Shown: piece by piece, positions 31,833 through 35,436 of the stretch
How the letters are laid out: each line of letters opens with the position of its first letter
How positions within the stretch are numbered: position 1 is the stretch's first letter
Source of the DNA: Candidatus Eremiobacteraceae bacterium
GTDB taxonomy: Bacteria > Vulcanimicrobiota > Vulcanimicrobiia > Eremiobacterales > Eremiobacteraceae
DNA: 35,436 nt
Reading direction: 5' to 3'
NCBI GenBank assembly: GCA_036511855.1
Contig: DATCBN010000025.1
Coordinates: forward strand, 1-35,436
Translations under genes and position numbers: made by a program
Notes under the pieces: generated by a model
Told to the model about the DNA's origin: nothing
Databases searched by the model: none
Seen by the model: the letters and a program-made list of their open reading frames with translations, nothing else

Positions 31833-33205
31833 CTGAACGCGAACTGCGAGCGCTGCTGGAGCGCGGAATGGATGGCGTGGCCGCGTGGGAAGCGCGCTGG
31901 CCGGCGTTCGCGGCCGATCCGTCGCTCGACATACCATTCGATCGGGCGGCGGCCGCCATCGATGAGCTCGCGGAGCGGCTGCACGACAACTATCCGTTTT
32001 TCCATCCGCAATACGCCGGCCAGATGCTCAAGCCGCCCCATCCCATAGCGCTCGCCGCCTACGCGATGACGGCGCGCATAAATCCGAACAACCACGCGCT
32101 CGACGGCGGTCCGGCGACGGCGGCGCTCGAACGTGAAGCCGTCGCGCAGATCGCGACGATGTTCGGCTACGGCCACGATCACCTCGGCCATCTCACAAGT
32201 TCCGGCACGATCGCCAACCTTGAAGCATTGTGGGTCGCGACGCGACTGCGTCCGGGCACGGCGGTCGCGCACTCCGCCGAGGCTCACTATACGCATGCGC
32301 GCATGTGCGCCGTTCTTGGCGTGCGGTCGATCGCCGTTCCCGTCGACGCGCGAGGACGGATGGATGTCGCGGCGCTCCAGGCCTTGGCGGAATCGGACAA
32401 CGTCGGCACGGTGGTCGTGACGGCGGGGACGACCGCTTCTGGCGCAGTGGACCCGGTGCACGAAGTGGTCGCGCTTGCGGCGACACGCGGATGGCGCGTG
32501 CACGCCGACACCGCGTACGGCGGATTTTTCAAGATCATAGCGGAGATGCCCGACGCGTACATGGATCCGGCGCCATGGCAAGCGCTATCCGCCTGCGATT
32601 CGATAGTGGTGGATCCGCACAAGCACGGCCTGCAGCCCTATGGTTGCGGATGCGTGCTCTTCCGCGACGCATCGGTGGGAGCGCTCTACAAACACGACAG
32701 CCCGTACACGTACTTCACGTCGCAAGAACTGCACCTCGGCGAGATCAGTCTTGAATGTTCGCGCGCCGGTGCTAGCGCGGCGGCGCTGTGGGCCACGTTG
32801 CGTTGTCTGCCTCTCTCGCCTACCGGACTCGGCCGCGCGTTGCTCGCCACGCGAACCGCGGCGCTGATCGCAAGCGCCAACGCGCGGGAAAGCGGCGAAT
32901 TGAAGCCGGTCGTCGAGCCCGAGCTCGACATCTTCAGCGCCGCGCCGGTCAGAGCGGGTTCGCGCGCGGCCGCGTCGGCGATATCGGCCCGAACCCAAGC
33001 AGCGTTCGACAAGCTCGGGAGCGACCGGGACGACCCGCTCTATCTCGCAGTTTGGCGCGTGCCCGCTGCGTTCGGCCGTCTGGCGATGCCATACGTGGAT
33101 TGGGATCGCGACGATTGCGCCGTCCTGCGCAGCGTGCTCATGAAGCCGGAACATAAGGACCGGGCGGCCGGTATCGTCAGCCGGATTCTGGCGGCGGTGA
33201 AGTAG
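31829..33205 (+). CDS. PLP-dependent group II decarboxylase-like enzyme
   Basis: The 458-residue protein belongs to the fold-type I PLP enzymes that decarboxylate aromatic or acidic amino acids. Conserved features are NNHALDGGPATAALEREAVA, LTSSGTIANLEALW in the cofactor-binding helix, AGTTASGAVDP, HADTAYGGFF with the cofactor-binding Asp, and Lys265 in VVDPHKHGLQPYGCG forming the Schiff base. Length fits the family. ATG 31829 overlaps the GNAT stop; a frame extending to 31550 is inside that gene. Substrate (Tyr, Asp, Glu or other) cannot be read from the sequence. Confidence 0.92.
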   Translation: MTERELRALLERGMDGVAAWEARWPAFAADPSLDIPFDRAAAAIDELAERLHDNYPFFHPQYAGQMLKPPHPIALAAYAMTARINPNNHALDGGPATAALEREAVAQIATMFGYGHDHLGHLTSSGTIANLEALWVATRLRPGTAVAHSAEAHYTHARMCAVLGVRSIAVPVDARGRMDVAALQALAESDNVGTVVVTAGTTASGAVDPVHEVVALAATRGWRVHADTAYGGFFKIIAEMPDAYMDPAPWQALSACDSIVVDPHKHGLQPYGCGCVLFRDASVGALYKHDSPYTYFTSQELHLGEISLECSRAGASAAALWATLRCLPLSPTGLGRALLATRTAALIASANARESGELKPVVEPELDIFSAAPVRAGSRAAASAISARTQAAFDKLGSDRDDPLYLAVWRVPAAFGRLAMPYVDWDRDDCAVLRSVLMKPEHKDRAAGIVSRILAAVK

Positions 33206-33296
33206 ACTTTAGTCGTGTGATGCCCGTCTCAGGCCGATGCGGCCCGTCACGTCGGTCAAGCTTTGCCGTCATATGTGCAGAAGGGGATCAACCACC

Positions 33297-33473
33297 ATGC
33301 ACACCTGCGCGTTCTGCCACGCCGATGCGACCCACTCGAACCTATTCCTGAATTTCATCTCGCAGGGTCCGCCGCAGTTCCGCATCTGTTCGGCATGCTA
33401 CTTCGTAGCCGTCCGGCACGGATACTCAGTCGTGTGCGAAGATGGCGCCCCGCTGAAGCAAAAAGTCGCGTAA
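33297..33473 (+). CDS. Small four-cysteine zinc-knuckle protein
   Basis: This 58-residue protein has CAFC (4-7) and CSAC (31-34), with His8 and His13 close to the first knuckle and a short C-terminal strand YSVVCEDGAP. ATG 33297 has AAGGGGA about ten bases upstream. The two CxxC knuckles spaced by 23 residues suggest one structural zinc. No family is recognised. It follows the decarboxylase gene by 91 bases and ends close to the palindrome block, whose first hairpin is a likely terminator. Confidence 0.65.
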   Translation: MHTCAFCHADATHSNLFLNFISQGPPQFRICSACYFVAVRHGYSVVCEDGAPLKQKVA

Positions 33474-33503
33474 CCTCCGTCCCCGTACAAGGGCAACCGT
33501 ACT

Positions 33504-33535
33504 GGGGCAAGCATCGCTTGCCCCTTTGATTTTTT
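33504..33535 (+). terminator. Intrinsic terminator after small zinc-knuckle gene
   Basis: The first palindrome of the block (nine-base GC-rich arms GGGGCAAGC/GCTTGCCCC, three-base loop) is followed on the plus strand by TTTGATTTTTT. This is a typical rho-independent terminator placed 30 bases after the stop of the 58-residue protein gene. Confidence 0.7.
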
Positions 33536-33615
33536 CGCCGTACTAGGGCAACTGTACTAGGGCGAGCATCGCTCGCCCAAAAAACGGGGCAAGCGATGCT
33601 TGCCCTCCTACGTAG

Positions 33616-33645
33616 ATTTAAAAAATGGGTGAGCGATGCTCGCCC
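33616..33645 (-). terminator. Intrinsic terminator after citrate synthase
   Basis: On the minus strand the palindrome 33645-33627 is followed directly by ATTTTTTAAATC. It lies eight bases past the citrate synthase stop. The next palindrome on that strand (33605-33587) is followed by CGTTTTTT and could act as a back-up terminator. Confidence 0.65.
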
Positions 33646-33653
33646 TCCTACGG

Positions 33654-34919
33654 CTACCGGTTTTTCATCGGCACCCAAGGCAGACCCATCAGGCCCGTGT
33701 ATTTCACTTGCGGGCGGATCAGCCGGTTGTTGAGCATCTGCTCCATTACGTGCGCGGTCCAGCCTGCCATGCGGCTGCATGCGAACATGCACGTGAACGT
33801 GTCGGGCTCGATGCCGAGCGCGTAGAGCGTGGGCGCGGTGTAGAATTCGACGTTGGCGTACAGACGGCGGCCGGGCTTTTTCTCGTCCAGCACACGCACG
33901 GCGATTTCTTCGAGCGTGTGGGCCACGTTGTACCATTGCGGCGTGCCGGCGCTCTCCCCGAGCGTGCGCGCCATCACCTCGAGCGGTTCGGCGCGAGGAT
34001 CGCGTACTTTGTATTCGCGATGTCCGATGCCCATGACGCGGCCGCCCTTGTCCACCAGGGCACGCACGTAGGCTTCCGCACGGTCTGGCGTGCCGATGTC
34101 GAGGATCATCTTCATGACCTTACCCGGCGCGCCGCCGTGCAGATCCCCTTCCAGCGTCGCGACAGCTGCAGTCGCCGCCGCGTACATATCGGACCACGTG
34201 CTCGCCGTGACGCGCGCGGCGAACGTGGACGCGTTGAATCCGTGATCGGCGAGCAGCACGAAATATGTGTCGAGCGCACGCGCGGCCGCTTCAGTCGGCT
34301 CGGCGCCGTTTTTCATGTACAAGAAATTTGCGGCGTGCGAAAGGTCGGTGCGCGGCGCGACCGGTTCCAGTCCGCGGCGTAAGCGATCCCATGCGGCTAC
34401 CGCGGTGGCCGACGATGCGGTGAGCCGCATCGCGGTGTCGGCGTCCGAGACGTGCGTGCCATCCGCCCGGTGCGGCACGTGCAGGGCGATCGCGGACACG
34501 ACACTGCGCAAGACGTCCATGGGCCACGCATCGCGCGGCACGTCCTTGAGCGCTTCGATCAACGGCTCGGGCAATGGCCGGTACGCAGCCATGCGGCCGC
34601 GAAGGTCGGCGAATTCGGATGAATTTGGCAAGCGCCCGTGCCATAGAAGATACGCGACTTCCTCGAACGACGCGTTCGCCGCGAGGTCGGCGATGTCGTA
34701 GCCTCGATATGTGAGGCGGCCTTCTTCTCCGGCGACGCGACTGAGGGCGGTCTCGCCGACGATGACTCCTTCGAGCCCTGGATCGACGGTGATGGCGGAG
34801 TTTTTGACGATGCACCTGCTCTTTCGGCGCCTGCGTTCGCCGAAACGCTGCTCGTTCCCGGCTGAGCGGGACAGGCGAAGGCGACACTCACGGCAATTGC
34901 GAAAGATGATAAGGTGCAA
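33654..34919 (-). CDS. gltA: Citrate synthase (GltA/CitZ type)
   Basis: The enzyme joins oxaloacetate and acetyl-CoA to give citrate, entering the TCA cycle. Homology runs from VKNSAITVDPGLEGVIVGET to the end (about 383 residues, normal length). Catalytic His residues are in GDLHGGAPGKV and GIGHREYKV. The third catalytic residue, Asp in most homologues (NVDFYS), is Glu here in NVEFYTAP (codon 33846-33848). SRMAGWTAHVMEQ, NRLIRP and YTG are intact. The only in-frame standard start is TTG 34919, adding about 38 Arg/Cys-rich residues; the true start is probably near 34810 or hidden by a frame error. A 2-methylcitrate synthase activity cannot be excluded. Confidence 0.92.
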   Translation of the reverse strand: MHLIIFRNCRECRLRLSRSAGNEQRFGERRRRKSRCIVKNSAITVDPGLEGVIVGETALSRVAGEEGRLTYRGYDIADLAANASFEEVAYLLWHGRLPNSSEFADLRGRMAAYRPLPEPLIEALKDVPRDAWPMDVLRSVVSAIALHVPHRADGTHVSDADTAMRLTASSATAVAAWDRLRRGLEPVAPRTDLSHAANFLYMKNGAEPTEAAARALDTYFVLLADHGFNASTFAARVTASTWSDMYAAATAAVATLEGDLHGGAPGKVMKMILDIGTPDRAEAYVRALVDKGGRVMGIGHREYKVRDPRAEPLEVMARTLGESAGTPQWYNVAHTLEEIAVRVLDEKKPGRRLYANVEFYTAPTLYALGIEPDTFTCMFACSRMAGWTAHVMEQMLNNRLIRPQVKYTGLMGLPWVPMKNR

Positions 34920-35436
34920 ATCCTTGCGGACCGGCCATCATCGGACAGTCGCAGCATACTCTTCCTCTTCTCTGACACCGGCGGCGGCCATCGCGCCTCT
35001 GCTCAAGCCATCGACTTCGGACTCCACGCGCTCAACGGTTCAGAAAACATCCGCGTTCATCACGTGGATGCGTTTGCGTCGTGCGGCACGTTTCCGCTCC
35101 GCGAGGGTGTCGCTTCATATGGCTCGATGCTCAAAGTCCAGCCGAGTCCGTATCCTGCGATATATCATCTCACGAACGGGCGCACGCGCTTTCGCGTGAT
35201 CGCGGAGCTCGGCAAGCCGTTCATCCGCCGCAACTTCCGCCGCATGTTATCGGAATTGCGCCCCGACCTCGTGGTCTCGGTCCATCCGTTATTGAATGTC
35301 TATGCGCGCCAGCTCATCGACGCATCGGGTCTGCATGCTCCGCTCGTCACCGTCATCACCGATCTTGTGACGATCCATCATAGCTGGACCGCGGCGGGCG
35401 CCGCCGATCAATATGTCGTCGGATCACCCGAGGCTC
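34914..35436 (+). CDS. MGDG-synthase-like glycosyltransferase, N-terminal part
   Basis: The frame from GTG 34914 runs off the window after 174 codons. ILFLFSDTGGGHRASAQAID is the nucleotide-sugar glycosyltransferase start typical of the MGDG synthase/processive diacylglycerol glucosyltransferase (UgtP) family, and LRPDLVVSVHPLLNVYARQL with TVITDLVTIHHSWT are its further conserved segments. Family members transfer sugars onto diacylglycerol at the inner face of the membrane. An in-frame TGA at 34863 fixes the upstream limit; the ribosome-binding site is weak (GATAAG). It is divergent from citrate synthase. The donor-binding domain is outside the window. Confidence 0.85.
   Translation, partial: MQILADRPSSDSRSILFLFSDTGGGHRASAQAIDFGLHALNGSENIRVHHVDAFASCGTFPLREGVASYGSMLKVQPSPYPAIYHLTNGRTRFRVIAELGKPFIRRNFRRMLSELRPDLVVSVHPLLNVYARQLIDASGLHAPLVTVITDLVTIHHSWTAAGAADQYVVGSPEA

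Larger units (their letters stand above)
33487..33651. repeat. Block of four REP-like palindromes (two per orientation)
   Basis: Palindromes lie at 33504-33524, 33560-33578 (centre ATC, forward) and 33587-33605, 33627-33645 (centre GAT, reversed). Arms alternate between GGGCAAGC/GCTTGCCC and GGGCGAGC/GCTCGCCC, i.e. compensatory changes that preserve pairing. Forward copies are preceded by GTACTRGGGC and repeated GTACNAGGGCAAC leaders; reversed copies are followed by CTCCTAC. The block separates convergent genes and contains no coding capacity. Confidence 0.9.

Overview
The window is GC-rich, densely coded bacterial DNA. A HEAT-repeat M1 aminopeptidase, a DUF5069 protein, an EF-G-like paralogue, type II NADH dehydrogenase, a SWIM-SNF2 helicase and repeated short palindromes between genes occur together. 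That combination is reminiscent of uncultured soil phyla such as Candidatus Eremiobacterota (WPS-2), but no rRNA or marker gene here proves it. ExbD and a small barrel-like exported protein fit a diderm envelope. I saw no tRNA, rRNA, CRISPR array, insertion sequence or phage gene.

Left part (1-7196, all minus strand): a compact cluster transcribed as M1 aminopeptidase, two stand-alone receiver proteins, a membrane-anchored HEAT-repeat protein, a processive family 2 glycosyltransferase and a soluble GAF-PAS histidine kinase cut by the window edge. Gaps are a few bases and two genes overlap, suggesting a signalling-controlled surface polysaccharide unit. Next come an EF-G-like GTPase (minus) and, divergently, queE-queD for 7-deazaguanine synthesis. 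rpoZ follows with a clear extended -10 promoter.

Centre (10878-18045): an exported barrel-like protein, a STAS protein with an altered phosphosite, a YbgC-type thioesterase and DUF5069 on the minus strand; a small CxxC protein on plus; then an ABC-2 exporter operon in which an exported Kelch propeller gene lies between the ATPase and the two permeases, all four overlapping. A multi-pass membrane protein follows. 18116-22813 holds a GGCT-fold protein (probably leaderless), an orphan ExbD, Ndh-2, and a YncE propeller fused to a phosphoesterase.

Right part (22814-35436): a tandemly duplicated four-hairpin element; a sensor operon (exported protein, CHASE-like/PAS histidine kinase, response regulator, degenerate metallo-beta-lactamase-cupin fusion); a plus-strand unit of SWIM-SNF2 helicase, GNAT acetyltransferase and PLP decarboxylase; a 58-residue four-cysteine protein; a block of four palindromes, two of which look like intrinsic terminators; citrate synthase (minus); and the start of an MGDG-synthase-like glycosyltransferase.

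The best candidates for undescribed biology are the modular hairpin repeats (five loci, with compensatory changes in the stems), the Kelch-containing ABC exporter, the HEAT/glycosyltransferase/two-component cluster, and the sensor operon that ends in a metal-site-degenerate MBL-cupin protein.
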